Notes under the pieces: generated by a model
Database searches by the model: none
What the model saw: the letters and a program-made list of their open reading frames with translations, nothing else
Told to the model about the DNA's origin: nothing
Position numbers and translations under genes: made by a program
Assembly: GCA_965250245.1 (NCBI GenBank)
Contig: OZ252296.1
Span: 3,410,001 to 3,474,000, forward strand
Length of the DNA stretch: 64,000 nt
From: JABDIP01 sp965250245
GTDB taxonomy: Bacteria > Pseudomonadota > Alphaproteobacteria > DSM-16000 > Inquilinaceae
Reading direction: 5' to 3'
Shown: positions 27,003-35,860 of the stretch, in pieces
Numbering within the stretch: position 1 is the first letter of the stretch
Layout: every line of letters begins with the position of its first letter

Positions 27003-27095
27003 GGGCGTCCTTCTGCCGAAGCCCGCGGGACCATGCATCTCCGAGCCTGCGCTCTTGTTTGGGCGAAGATGCGGTGGTCTTCGACCAAGTCGTCT

Positions 27096-27249
27096 TGAGA
27101 CCCCTCACCTTCCCACCGCTTCGCGGCGGGCCCCGCCCTCTCCCACAAGGGGAGAGGGGCATATCTCATCAGCGTCGAATTTGGACCCCTCTCCCCTTGC
27201 GGGAGAGGGAGGGACCCGCGGCAAAGCCGTGGGAGGGTGAGGGGTCTCA
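27096..27249. repeat. Intergenic palindromic repeat, family A copy 2
   Basis: The element is bounded by TGAGACCCCTCACC and its inverted partner GTGAGGGGTCTCA, with a large internal stem of CCCTCTCCC / GGGAGAGGG. It is the same family as 8364-8520 and 40749-40889. It sits between pcaI and pcaJ. Confidence 0.88.
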
Positions 27250-27267
27250 GGAAAGGCTGATCGAAGA

Positions 27268-28131
27268 TCACGACTGCACCGCATCCCTCTGCCACTCAAC
27301 CCGTTCGGCGAAGGCTTCCGAGCCGACATTGAGGACGTTGGCCTCCATCCAGGCGCGGAAGCGGTCGCGGTCGGCGGCGATCGGGTCCCACTCGATATAG
27401 GCGGCGTTGTCGCGGCGATAGTAGCCATGGGCGTAGGACGGGTGCGCGCCGCCGGGAACCAGTGCGATCGCGGTCACCGTCCAGTGCGGCAGGATGCAGG
27501 CGTTCTTGTGGACGTCGTCGAAATCCTCGACCACCTCCTCCACCGTCACGACCGAGCGCTTGGACGCCAGCACCACCTCCTTCTGGGCGGCGGTGATGCC
27601 TTCGATCAGCACGTCGCCGCGCCGGCTCGCCTTTTGGGCGTGGATGATCCCGACATCCGGGTTGAGCGCCGGCACCGCCGCCAGCTCCTCGCCGGTGAAC
27701 GGGCAGGCGACGCTCCTGATGTTCGGGTTCACCGCCTTCAGCCCGGCACCCACATAGCCGCGGAAGATGGCGCAGGGCAGGCCCGAGGCGCCGGCCTCAT
27801 AGGCATTGGCCATGGCGGCGTGGGAATGCTCCTCCAATTCCAGTGGCGCCGGCCAGCCATTCTCCACCGCGTCGCGCATCCGCCGCAGCAGGCCGACGCC
27901 GGGATTGCCGGCGAAGGAGAAGATCAGCTTCCGCGCACAGCCCATGCCGATCATCTGGTCGTAGATGACGTCCGGGGTCATGCGGATCAGGGTCAGGTCG
28001 CGGCGGCCCTGGCGGATCGCCTCATGGGCGGCCGCGAAGGGGATCAGGTGGGTGAAACCCTCGAAGGCCACCCGGTCGCCATCGTGCAGCGTCTCGGCGA
28101 TCGCCTCCTTCAGGGACAGGAACTGCGCCAT
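27268..28131 (-). CDS. pcaI: 3-oxoadipate CoA-transferase subunit A
   Basis: The 287-residue protein is a CoA-transferase alpha subunit with the glycine-rich start VAFEGFTHLIPFAAAHEAI and KLIFSFAGNPGVG. It is longer than the roughly 230-residue PcaI of pseudomonads and matches the larger CatI/GctA-type subunits. It forms the transferase with PcaJ. It is 13 bases downstream of the pcaG stop. A family A repeat separates it from pcaJ. Confidence 0.9.
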   Translation of the reverse strand: MAQFLSLKEAIAETLHDGDRVAFEGFTHLIPFAAAHEAIRQGRRDLTLIRMTPDVIYDQMIGMGCARKLIFSFAGNPGVGLLRRMRDAVENGWPAPLELEEHSHAAMANAYEAGASGLPCAIFRGYVGAGLKAVNPNIRSVACPFTGEELAAVPALNPDVGIIHAQKASRRGDVLIEGITAAQKEVVLASKRSVVTVEEVVEDFDDVHKNACILPHWTVTAIALVPGGAHPSYAHGYYRRDNAAYIEWDPIAADRDRFRAWMEANVLNVGSEAFAERVEWQRDAVQS

Positions 28132-28144
28132 CGTGCGGGGCCGG

Positions 28145-28735
28145 TCAGATGTCGAAGAACACGGTCTCGTGCTCTCCCTGAAGGTGGATCGTGAAGCGGT
28201 AGACGGTCTCGCCGCTCCCCGGCTCGGCGGCGGCGATCAGGGTCTGCCGCAGGGCATCGGAGCCGACGGCGGCCAGCACCGGGTCGTCGGCGTTGGCCGT
28301 CTCCTCGTCGCCGAAATACATGCGCGTGTGCAGATGGATGTTGATGCCGCGGGCGAAGACCAGGAGGTTGACATGCGGCGCCTGAAGCCTGCCATCGGCG
28401 GACGGCGTCGGGCCTGGCTTGAGGGTCTCGAAGGACCATCCGCCGGTCTCGAAATCACACACCGCCCGGCCCCAGCCCGAGAAGCCCGAGGCTCCGAACC
28501 GCCCTTGGGCATCGGCCTGCCAGATCTCGACCATGGCGTCGCGAACGATGTCTCCGGCGCCGTCCCGGATCAGGCCCTCGATGCGGATGCGCTCACCGTC
28601 CGCGTCGGCGCCGGCCAGCACGTCCAGGCGCTCCTGGCTGCGCACCGGCAGGCCGGCGGCGGCCGGCACCGTGCCGATATGCACGTAGGGGCCAGCGGTC
28701 TGGGACGGGGTTTCCTTCAGCGTCTCCACCGGCAT
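28145..28735 (-). CDS. pcaG: Protocatechuate 3,4-dioxygenase, alpha subunit
   Basis: The 196-residue protein has the intradiol dioxygenase fold: QTAGPYVHIG at the N-terminus, RDAMVEIWQADAQGRFG in the middle and the C-terminal APHVNLLVFARG and HLHTRMYF. PcaG lacks the iron ligands found in PcaH and forms the non-iron half of the active site. The ATG is one base after the pcaH stop, so the subunits are tightly coupled. Confidence 0.95.
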   Translation of the reverse strand: MPVETLKETPSQTAGPYVHIGTVPAAAGLPVRSQERLDVLAGADADGERIRIEGLIRDGAGDIVRDAMVEIWQADAQGRFGASGFSGWGRAVCDFETGGWSFETLKPGPTPSADGRLQAPHVNLLVFARGINIHLHTRMYFGDEETANADDPVLAAVGSDALRQTLIAAAEPGSGETVYRFTIHLQGEHETVFFDI

Positions 28736-28736
28736 G

Positions 28737-29462
28737 TCAGTTGCCCTCCGGCCGGGTCTCGAAATAGGTGGAGCGGCGCCCGCGCAAGACGATGTCGAAG
28801 CGGTAGGCGAGGCTGTCGAACGGCTCCATGGCGGTCATGTCCAGCCGGGCGACCAGGCTGTCGATCGCGTCCTGGTCCGGGATCGTATTGACGATCGGAC
28901 AGAGCGGGATCAGCGGATCGCCCTCGAAATAGAGCTGGGTCACCAGCCGCTGGGCGAAGGCCTGGCCGAAGATCGAGAGGTGGATATGGGCCGGACGCCA
29001 ATCGCTGCCATTGTTGCGCCAGGGATAGGGTCCGGGCCGGATGGTGCGGAACTGGTAGTGCCCTTCGGCATCGGTCATCACCCGGCCGCAGCCGCCGAAG
29101 TTCGGGTCCAGCGCCGCCAGATAGGCATCGTTGACATGGCGATAGCGGCCGCCGGCATTGGCCTGCCAGATCTCGATCAGCGCGTCGGGCACCGGCCGGG
29201 CGTTCTGGTCCAGGACCCGACCGTGCACCAGGATGCGCTCGCCGACCGCCCCGCCGCCGCCGCCAAAATTGCGGATCAGATCATTGTCCAGCGGGTCGAG
29301 GCCGTCGCGGCCGAAGACCGGGCCGGACAGATCCTCCAGCGACGGCTCGACCGACAGCAGCGGCCGCCGGGGCGAGCGCAACACGGAGGATTTGTAGCCC
29401 GGCGCGAAGGCCGGCGGGTGCCGGCCGCGGTCGCGCCGCAAAATAGGCGTCTCGTCAGCCAT
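28737..29462 (-). CDS. pcaH: Protocatechuate 3,4-dioxygenase, beta subunit
   Basis: The 241-residue iron subunit shows the ligand regions: GGRYRHVNDAYLA (Tyr), YQFRTIRPGPYPWR (Tyr) and WRPAHIHLSIFG (two His). With PcaG it cleaves protocatechuate to beta-carboxy-cis,cis-muconate using O2. ATG 29462 overlaps the end of pcaC by 8 bases. The start is supported by the family-typical arginine-rich opening. Confidence 0.95.
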   Translation of the reverse strand: MADETPILRRDRGRHPPAFAPGYKSSVLRSPRRPLLSVEPSLEDLSGPVFGRDGLDPLDNDLIRNFGGGGGAVGERILVHGRVLDQNARPVPDALIEIWQANAGGRYRHVNDAYLAALDPNFGGCGRVMTDAEGHYQFRTIRPGPYPWRNNGSDWRPAHIHLSIFGQAFAQRLVTQLYFEGDPLIPLCPIVNTIPDQDAIDSLVARLDMTAMEPFDSLAYRFDIVLRGRRSTYFETRPEGN

Positions 29463-29871
29463 GAGCCCCCTCCTCCGCGTCCAACGCGCCGATTTCGCGG
29501 AAGGCCTGCTTGGCGACGCGGAAGGCCCGGTTGGCGGCAGGCACGCCGGCATAGACCGCCACGTGCAGCAGGGCTTCCTTCACATCGTCCATGCTGGCGC
29601 CGGTATTGGCGGTGGCGCGCACATGCATGGCCACCTCCTCGTCATGGCCGAGCGCGGCCAGCAGGGCGATGGTGATCATCGAGCGCTCGCGCCGGCTCAG
29701 GCCCGGTCGCGACCAGACCGAACCCCAGGCGCCCTCGGTGATGAAGGTCTGGAAATCGGTGTCGAAGGCGGTCTTGTTGGCCTCCGCGCGGTCGACATGG
29801 GCGTCGCCCAACACCGCCCGTCGGGTCGCCATGCCGGCCTTCGCGCGGCCGCCGGCCGTCTTATCAGACAA
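29455..29871 (-). CDS. pcaC: 4-carboxymuconolactone decarboxylase
   Basis: The 138-residue protein matches the single-domain PcaC of the AhpD-like fold, with the segment WSRPGLSRRERSMITIALL and HVRATANTGASMDDVKE. It decarboxylates 4-carboxymuconolactone to beta-ketoadipate enol-lactone. The start appears to be TTG 29871, with GGAGG 6 bases upstream; a later in-frame ATG (29832) is weaker. It overlaps pcaD by 8 bases and pcaH by 8 bases. Confidence 0.9.
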   Translation of the reverse strand: MSDKTAGGRAKAGMATRRAVLGDAHVDRAEANKTAFDTDFQTFITEGAWGSVWSRPGLSRRERSMITIALLAALGHDEEVAMHVRATANTGASMDDVKEALLHVAVYAGVPAANRAFRVAKQAFREIGALDAEEGAHG

Positions 29872-30661
29872 GCCCCACCTCCTTGGCGTATGAGCGGATC
29901 AGCCCGGCCAGCACCCGGGGCTGGTCCACGCAGGGCAGATGGCCCGAGCCCGGGATGATCTCCAGCCGCCCCTCGGGCAGCAGCTCCGCCAGGCTCCGCA
30001 CCACATCCGGCGGCGTCGACCCGTCCTCGTCTCCGACCACGCACAGCGCCGGCAGGCCGAGATGGCCGGTGGACTCGGTGAGATCGGCATCGCGGATGGC
30101 GGCGCAGGTGCCGGCATAGCCGTCCGGCGGCGTGCGCGTCAGCATATGGCGGTAGCCAGCCAGCTCCGCCGGGCTGCCGGCGCGGAATTCGGCAGAGAAC
30201 CAGCGCTCCAGGATCCCATCGGCAAGGGCCGCGATGCCGCCGTCTCCGCCCGCCGCGGCGATGCGCTCGTTCCACATCTCGGCGGTGCCGATGCGGTGGG
30301 CGGTGTCGCACAGCACCAGCGCATGGGTCAGGTCGGGTCGCTCGGCGGCAAGGCCTTGCGCGATCATGCCGCCGACCGACAGGCCGACCACCAGCGTGTC
30401 CTCCACGCCGATCATGTCCAGCAGGGCCGCCAAATCGGCCACGTGGTCGGCCATGGCGTAGGGCGCCGGCGGCGCTTCGGAGAGGCCGTGGCCGCGCTTG
30501 TCGTAGCGGATCAGCCGGAACTCCGGCTTGAGGATGCGCACCACCCCGTCCCAGATGCGGAAATCCGTGCCCAGGGAATTGGAGAAGACAATCGTCGGCA
30601 GCGCCGTCGATCCGACATCCTCATAGTGCAGCACGATGCCGTTGATTGCGGCGAACGACAT
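29864..30661 (-). CDS. pcaD: 3-oxoadipate enol-lactonase
   Basis: The 265-residue alpha/beta hydrolase has the nucleophile elbow GLSVGGMIAQ, the oxyanion region SNSLGTDFRIWDG and the catalytic HLPCVDQP near the C-terminus. It opens enol-lactone to beta-ketoadipate. It lies 103 bases downstream of pobA and its 3' end overlaps pcaC. AAGGA is seen upstream of the ATG. Confidence 0.93.
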   Translation of the reverse strand: MSFAAINGIVLHYEDVGSTALPTIVFSNSLGTDFRIWDGVVRILKPEFRLIRYDKRGHGLSEAPPAPYAMADHVADLAALLDMIGVEDTLVVGLSVGGMIAQGLAAERPDLTHALVLCDTAHRIGTAEMWNERIAAAGGDGGIAALADGILERWFSAEFRAGSPAELAGYRHMLTRTPPDGYAGTCAAIRDADLTESTGHLGLPALCVVGDEDGSTPPDVVRSLAELLPEGRLEIIPGSGHLPCVDQPRVLAGLIRSYAKEVGLV

Positions 30662-30764
30662 GGTCTCGGGTCCTTGTTATTGACCGGCCGGCTTAGGCCC
30701 GGTGCCAGCATGCATCAGCGCCGTGCCGATGGGAAAGACCTGGCCTCGCCCGTACCGGTGCCGG

Positions 30765-31937
30765 CTAATAGGGCAGGCCGACATAGTTTTCCGCCAGCGC
30801 GGTCGAGGCAGCGCGGGAACCGACCAGATATTCCAGTTCGGCAAGCTGGATGCGCTGGCCGAACGGTCCGGTCTCCGGGAAGCGATGCAGCAGCGAGGTC
30901 ATCCACCAGGAGAACCGCTCCGCCTTCCACACCCGGGCCAGCGCCCGCTGTGAATAGCCGTCCAGCCCGGCATCCGAGCCCTCCTGGAAGCGCTCGATCA
31001 ACGCCTCGGCCAGATAGCGTACGTCGCTGGCGGCCAGGTTCAGCCCCTTCGCGCCGGTCGGCGGCACGATATGCGCCGCGTCGCCGGCCAGGAACATGCG
31101 GCCGAATCGCAGCGGCTCGGCGACGAAGCTGCGCAGGGGCGCGACGCTCTTCTCGATGGACGGGCCGGTCACCATGGTCTCGGCGGCCTCGTCGTCGAGC
31201 CGGCTGCGAAGCTCGTCCCAGAACCGGTCATCGGGCCAGGCGCCGAGGTCCTCGTCCGCCGCGCATTGAATGTAGTAGCGGCTGCGGCTCATCGACCGCA
31301 TCGAACAGAGCGCGAAGCCGCGCGGATGGTTCGCGTAGATCAGCTCATCGCAGACCGGCGGCACGTCGGCCAGGACGCCGAGCCAGCCGAACGGGTAGAC
31401 CCGCTCGAAGGTGTCGATGGCGCCCTCCGGCACGCTCTTGCGGCTGATACCGTGAAAACCGTCGCAGCCGCAGATGAAGTCGCAATCGAGCTGATGGTCC
31501 GCGCCGTCCTTGCGATAGCGTATAACCGGCCGGTCGCCGTCGAAATCGTGGACGCTGACATCCTCGGCCTCGTAGACCGTCAGGGCGCCGCACGCCTCGC
31601 GCGCGTCCATCAGGTCGGCGGTCACCTCGGTCTGGCCGTAGATCATCACCGCCTTGCCGCCGGTCGTGCCATTGAGGTCGACGCGGTGGCGGGCGCCGCC
31701 GAAGCAGAGCTCGATCCCGGTGTGGATCAGGCCTTCCTCGTGCATCCGCCGGCCGCAGCCGATCTGGTCGATCAGGTCGACCGTGCCCTGCTCCAGCACG
31801 CCGGCGCGGATGCGGCCGAGCACATAGTCCTTGCTGCGCCGTTCCAGGATGACGGCTTCGATGCCGTTGTCATGCAGGCGCTGGCCAAGCAGAAGCCCAG
31901 CCGGTCCCGAGCCTATGATGGCGACCTGGGTGCGCAT
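30765..31937 (-). CDS. pobA: 4-hydroxybenzoate 3-monooxygenase
   Basis: The 390-residue flavoprotein shows the FAD motif IGSGPAGLLLGQRL, the ADP/NADPH segment VLGRIRAGVLEQG, and the flavin contact FLAGDAAHIVPPTGAKG. It hydroxylates 4-hydroxybenzoate to protocatechuate with NADPH and O2, feeding the pca genes behind it. The length is the typical 390-395. No pobR- or pcaQ-type regulator is adjacent, so control must come from elsewhere or from the promoter upstream. Confidence 0.95.
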   Translation of the reverse strand: MRTQVAIIGSGPAGLLLGQRLHDNGIEAVILERRSKDYVLGRIRAGVLEQGTVDLIDQIGCGRRMHEEGLIHTGIELCFGGARHRVDLNGTTGGKAVMIYGQTEVTADLMDAREACGALTVYEAEDVSVHDFDGDRPVIRYRKDGADHQLDCDFICGCDGFHGISRKSVPEGAIDTFERVYPFGWLGVLADVPPVCDELIYANHPRGFALCSMRSMSRSRYYIQCAADEDLGAWPDDRFWDELRSRLDDEAAETMVTGPSIEKSVAPLRSFVAEPLRFGRMFLAGDAAHIVPPTGAKGLNLAASDVRYLAEALIERFQEGSDAGLDGYSQRALARVWKAERFSWWMTSLLHRFPETGPFGQRIQLAELEYLVGSRAASTALAENYVGLPY

Positions 31938-32096
31938 GGGCTGACCTCTCTCGGGACAGACGGAGACCGCGGCACGCGCGACAGGGTCCGTCCCTGAACG
32001 TCACGGGCATCGTAGAATACACGGACAGTAGAACATACGAACAATTTCGTGAACGAAACCAAGGCATAAGGTCGCACATCCCTAGGTGGTCGCGGG

Positions 32097-34679
32097 TCAG
32101 CGACCGCTGTGGATGACGTCCTTCACCTTGCTGGCAAGCTGTTTCAGGCTGAACGGCTTGGGCAGGAAGTGGATCTCGGTGCCCTGGTCGATGCGCTCGC
32201 GGAACCGGTCCTCGGTGTAGCCGGAGATGCAGATCACCTTCATGTCCGGCTGGGTCTTGCGCACGTTGCTGATCAGGGTCGGGCCGTCCATCTGTGGCAT
32301 CACCACATCGGTGATCAGCAGGTCGACCCGGTCGGCCTGGTCCTCCAGCACCGACAGGGCGTCCTCGCCGCTGCGCGCCTCCAGGACCTCATAGCCCTTG
32401 TTGCGCAGGGCGCGGGCGCTGAACACCCGCACCGGATCCTCGTCCTCGACCAGCAGGATGCAGCCGGCGCCGGTCAGGTCGCGGGGGGCGGTCTCCTCGG
32501 CGTTTTCCGCCGGGGCCGCCTCCTCCTCGCCGTCGGAGACGTGGCGCGGCAGGTAGATGGTGAAGGTCGTCCCCTTGCCCATCTTGCTTTCCACGAACAC
32601 GTAGCCGCCGGTCTGGCGGACGATGCCGTACACGGTGGACAGTCCGAGCCCGGTGCCGGAGCCGATCTCCTTGGTGGAGAAGAACGGCTCGAAGATGCGG
32701 TCCAAATTTTCCTTGGGAATGCCGCAGCCGGTATCGCTGACCTCGATGGCGACGTAATCGCCCGGCGGCATCTCGTCGGTGCCGCGGCGCATCCGCCTTG
32801 TGCTCTTGTGGTTGGCGGTCTTGATGGTCAGCTTGCCGCCATCCTCCATGGCGTCGCGGGCGTTGACGGCCAGGTTGATGATCACCTGGTCGAGCTGGTG
32901 GGAGTCGACCTTCACCAGGCCGAGCTCGCGCCCGTGGATCATCTTCAGCTCGATGTTCTCGCCGATCAGCCGGCGCAGCAGGTTCGACAGCTCGGCCAGC
33001 ACGTCGGTGATGTTCAGCACCCGCGTCACCAGCGTCGTCTGGCGCGAGAAGGCCAGCAGCTGGCGCACCAGGTTGGCGGCCCGGTTGGCGTTCTGCTTGA
33101 TCTGCATGATGTCGCCGAAGGAGGCGTCGCCCGGCTTGTGGCGCAGCAGCAGCAGGTCGCAGAAGCCGATCATCGCGGTCAGCAGGTTGTTGAAATCGTG
33201 CGCCACGCCGCCGGCGAGCTGGCCCACCGCCTGCATCTTCTGGCTCTGGGCGAACTTCTCCTCCAGCTCCCGCTGGTCGGTCTGGTCGATGAACTGCAGG
33301 ATCAGCCCGACCGGGGCGTCGCCGGTCTCCAGCCGCTGCACATAGACGGTGACCGCCAGCTCCTTGGTGCCGGTGATGTTGATGTCGAAGGTGGCGCGGG
33401 GCTCGCCGCCCTTCACCACGTCGCTCAGGCGCTGGATGATCTCGTCCCGGCTGGCATCGTCCAGGAAGTCGCCGAAGGCCTTGCCCTCGAGCCCCTGCCC
33501 GTCGCTGCCGATCAGCTCCTCGAACGCCGAATTCCATTCCGACAGCTGGACGTCCTCGTCCAGCAGGGCGACGCCAATCGGTGCGTCCAGGAAGAAGCGC
33601 TGGAACCGGACCTCCGAGGCCCTGAGCGCGGCCCGCATCTGGGTCTCGGGCGTCAGGTCGCGGACCACCGAGCGGGTCCAGATCGATTCGCCGTCCTCGC
33701 CATGGACCACGGTCTGGGCGATGGCGGCCTGGAAACCGTGCCCATCCGGTCCGCGCATGCCCAGCTCGACCTGCGGCAGGTCCGCCCGTCCCAAGGTCAG
33801 CGCATAGGGCGGCGCCTCCGACGGCGGCGACACCAGGAAGTCGTGCAGGCGGTGGGCGCCGCGCACCAGGTCGCGGGCCTCGACCCCGAGCCAGTCCGCC
33901 AGAGTGGCGTTGGCGAAGACGAATCGGCCGTCCTGGTCGACGGAATAGAACCCGACCGGCGCGTGGTCCATGAAGTCGACCAGCTTGACCTGCTCCTCGC
34001 GGAGGATCGCCTCCATCTCGCGGCGGGTGGTGATGTCCTCGAAGCGCCAGTGGATGTGCCCGGCCCACACCTCCAGCGGCCGCGCGGAGACGTGCCACCA
34101 CGCGCTGCCGCCATCGGCCTTGGGCCGGCGCAGCTCCACCGAGAACGGCGAGCCGGCCTCGGCCGAGCGCCGCAGCCTGCGGAACCGGTTGACCGATTGA
34201 TGATCGGCGCCCAGCGCGCCCTCGACCTCGGTCAGATTCTCCAGCTTGGTGTCCAGCAGCCGCCGGGCGACGCCGTTGGAATAGGCGATTCGCCCGTCCG
34301 GCGCGGTGATCATGTGCGCGGCGACGGTGCCGTCATAGGTGTCGGTGATCATGCGCGCCATGGCCAGCGCCTTGTCCGACCGGCGGCGGTCGAGCAGCGT
34401 GGCGGCCAGCGCGGCCGCACCGGCGATGGCGGCGGCGACGCCCAGCGGCAGGGCCAGGGCCGGCACCCGCACGCCGACGACCAGGACCGCCGCGCCCAGG
34501 AGAATCGCCGTTCCGGCGGCCGCCACCAGCGTCCAGCCGGTCAGCGTCCCGGACTGCGTGTCGTCGGGCTCCGACGCCTGCCACGGCGGCGCGCTTGGCG
34601 GCGGTCGCCGCGGCGGCGACGCGGCAACCGGCACGCCCTGGGGCGCTTGCGCGGCCTCGGTATCGGGTGGCACTGCCAT
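32097..34679 (-). CDS. cckA: Cell-cycle hybrid histidine kinase CckA
   Basis: The 860-residue protein has two membrane helices near residues 48-90, three PAS-like domains (about 110-220, 230-350 and 355-475), a HisKA domain with the phospho-His in GGVAHDFNNLLTAMIG (about residue 492), a HATPase domain with NLAVNARDAMEDGG and TGLGLSTVYG, and a C-terminal receiver domain with the phospho-Asp in LLITDVVMPQMDGP (about 788). In Caulobacter, CckA passes phosphate through ChpT to CtrA and CpdR, controlling cell cycle and flagellar genes. Caulobacter CckA is shorter (about 690 residues); the extra PAS-like region lengthens this one. The adjacency to flhB fits its role. Confidence 0.92.
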   Translation of the reverse strand: MAVPPDTEAAQAPQGVPVAASPPRRPPPSAPPWQASEPDDTQSGTLTGWTLVAAAGTAILLGAAVLVVGVRVPALALPLGVAAAIAGAAALAATLLDRRRSDKALAMARMITDTYDGTVAAHMITAPDGRIAYSNGVARRLLDTKLENLTEVEGALGADHQSVNRFRRLRRSAEAGSPFSVELRRPKADGGSAWWHVSARPLEVWAGHIHWRFEDITTRREMEAILREEQVKLVDFMDHAPVGFYSVDQDGRFVFANATLADWLGVEARDLVRGAHRLHDFLVSPPSEAPPYALTLGRADLPQVELGMRGPDGHGFQAAIAQTVVHGEDGESIWTRSVVRDLTPETQMRAALRASEVRFQRFFLDAPIGVALLDEDVQLSEWNSAFEELIGSDGQGLEGKAFGDFLDDASRDEIIQRLSDVVKGGEPRATFDINITGTKELAVTVYVQRLETGDAPVGLILQFIDQTDQRELEEKFAQSQKMQAVGQLAGGVAHDFNNLLTAMIGFCDLLLLRHKPGDASFGDIMQIKQNANRAANLVRQLLAFSRQTTLVTRVLNITDVLAELSNLLRRLIGENIELKMIHGRELGLVKVDSHQLDQVIINLAVNARDAMEDGGKLTIKTANHKSTRRMRRGTDEMPPGDYVAIEVSDTGCGIPKENLDRIFEPFFSTKEIGSGTGLGLSTVYGIVRQTGGYVFVESKMGKGTTFTIYLPRHVSDGEEEAAPAENAEETAPRDLTGAGCILLVEDEDPVRVFSARALRNKGYEVLEARSGEDALSVLEDQADRVDLLITDVVMPQMDGPTLISNVRKTQPDMKVICISGYTEDRFRERIDQGTEIHFLPKPFSLKQLASKVKDVIHSGR

Positions 34680-34771
34680 TGGCGTCTCTTGGATTTCCCG
34701 CGATGTGCGGTTTGCACTGTACCGCTTTAGAGCATCACCGCGAATTTTGGCGGTTTCTCGTCACGAAACGG

Positions 34772-35851
34772 TTACCGCGCCGGCATGGCCCGCCCCTGCA
34801 GGCGGAAGACATAGGAAATCACCTCCGCCACCGCCTTGTAATGCTCCGGCGGGATCGACTGGTCGATCTCGACCGATTGGTAGAGGGCGCGGGCCAGCGG
34901 CGGGTTCTCCACCAGCGCCACGTCATGGGCACGGGCAACCTCGCGGATCCTCAGGGCGATCTCGTCGGCGCCCTTGGCGACCAGTTTCGGCGCATCCATG
35001 GTGTCGGGCTTGTAGGCCATGGCGACGGCGAAATGGGTCGGGTTGGTGATCACCACGTCGGCCTCCGGCACCGCCGCCATCATGCGGCGGCGCGCCCGGT
35101 CCATGCGGATCTGCTTCAGCCTTGCCTTGACCGTCGGGTCGCCCTCGGTCTGCTTGAACTCGTCCTTGACCTCCTGCTTGGTCATGCGCTGCTGGCGCTG
35201 GTGCTGGTAGCGCTGCAGCAGGAAGTCGAGCCCGGCGATCACCGCGACGACCGCCAGCACCGCGATCATCATCTTCACCGCCATGACCCAGACATGGCGC
35301 AGCACATCCGCCATCGGCATGCCGGCGAACAGCTCCAGCCGGTCCATCTCCGGCATCACGACCATGGCGGCAACGGTGCCGACCACGGCGATCTTGGCGA
35401 TTCCCTTCAGGAACTCCGCCACCGCCTTGATGGAGAACTGCCGCTTGAGCCCCTTCAGCGGGCTGATCTTCTCCAGCTTCGGCTTGAGCTGCTCGGCGGA
35501 GAGCAGCGGCCCGTGCTGCACCAGGCTGCCGGCGATCGCCATGGCGACGAAGACGATGAATGGCAGCAGCAGGATCAGCGCCAGCTCACCGGTCGCGGAA
35601 GCGACCAGATCGATCAGCGAGCGGCCATCGGTCGGCACGGTGTCCAGGCGGGCAAGGAAGGCCCCCATACGCTCGGTCATGCGTACCGAGGCGAGCGGCG
35701 CCAGCGTCGCGATGGCGATCAGCCCGCCCAGCAGGACGAAGCCGTGCTTGACCTCCTGGGAGGTGGCGACCTGCCCTTTCTTGCGGGCCTCGTCCAACTT
35801 GCGTTGGGTGGGCTCCTCGGTTTTTTGGCTGTCGTCCTGTTCTTCCGCCAT
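34772..35851 (-). CDS. flhB: Flagellar type III export apparatus switch protein FlhB
   Basis: The 359-residue protein has four N-terminal membrane helices and the cytoplasmic domain with the autocleavage site NPTH (in VVITNPTHFAVAMAY). Cleavage there switches export specificity from rod/hook to filament substrates. The length is normal. It lies 9 bases after fliR on the same strand, so fliQ, fliR and flhB form a group. A shorter paralogue of its C-terminal domain is encoded at 38959-39306. Confidence 0.95.
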   Translation of the reverse strand: MAEEQDDSQKTEEPTQRKLDEARKKGQVATSQEVKHGFVLLGGLIAIATLAPLASVRMTERMGAFLARLDTVPTDGRSLIDLVASATGELALILLLPFIVFVAMAIAGSLVQHGPLLSAEQLKPKLEKISPLKGLKRQFSIKAVAEFLKGIAKIAVVGTVAAMVVMPEMDRLELFAGMPMADVLRHVWVMAVKMMIAVLAVVAVIAGLDFLLQRYQHQRQQRMTKQEVKDEFKQTEGDPTVKARLKQIRMDRARRRMMAAVPEADVVITNPTHFAVAMAYKPDTMDAPKLVAKGADEIALRIREVARAHDVALVENPPLARALYQSVEIDQSIPPEHYKAVAEVISYVFRLQGRAMPAR

Positions 35852-35860
35852 CGCCGGTCC

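Noticed and set aside
32109..34730. Plus-strand open frame of about 870 codons
   Set aside because: It is antisense to cckA, whose domains are unambiguous, and it has no recognisable protein features.
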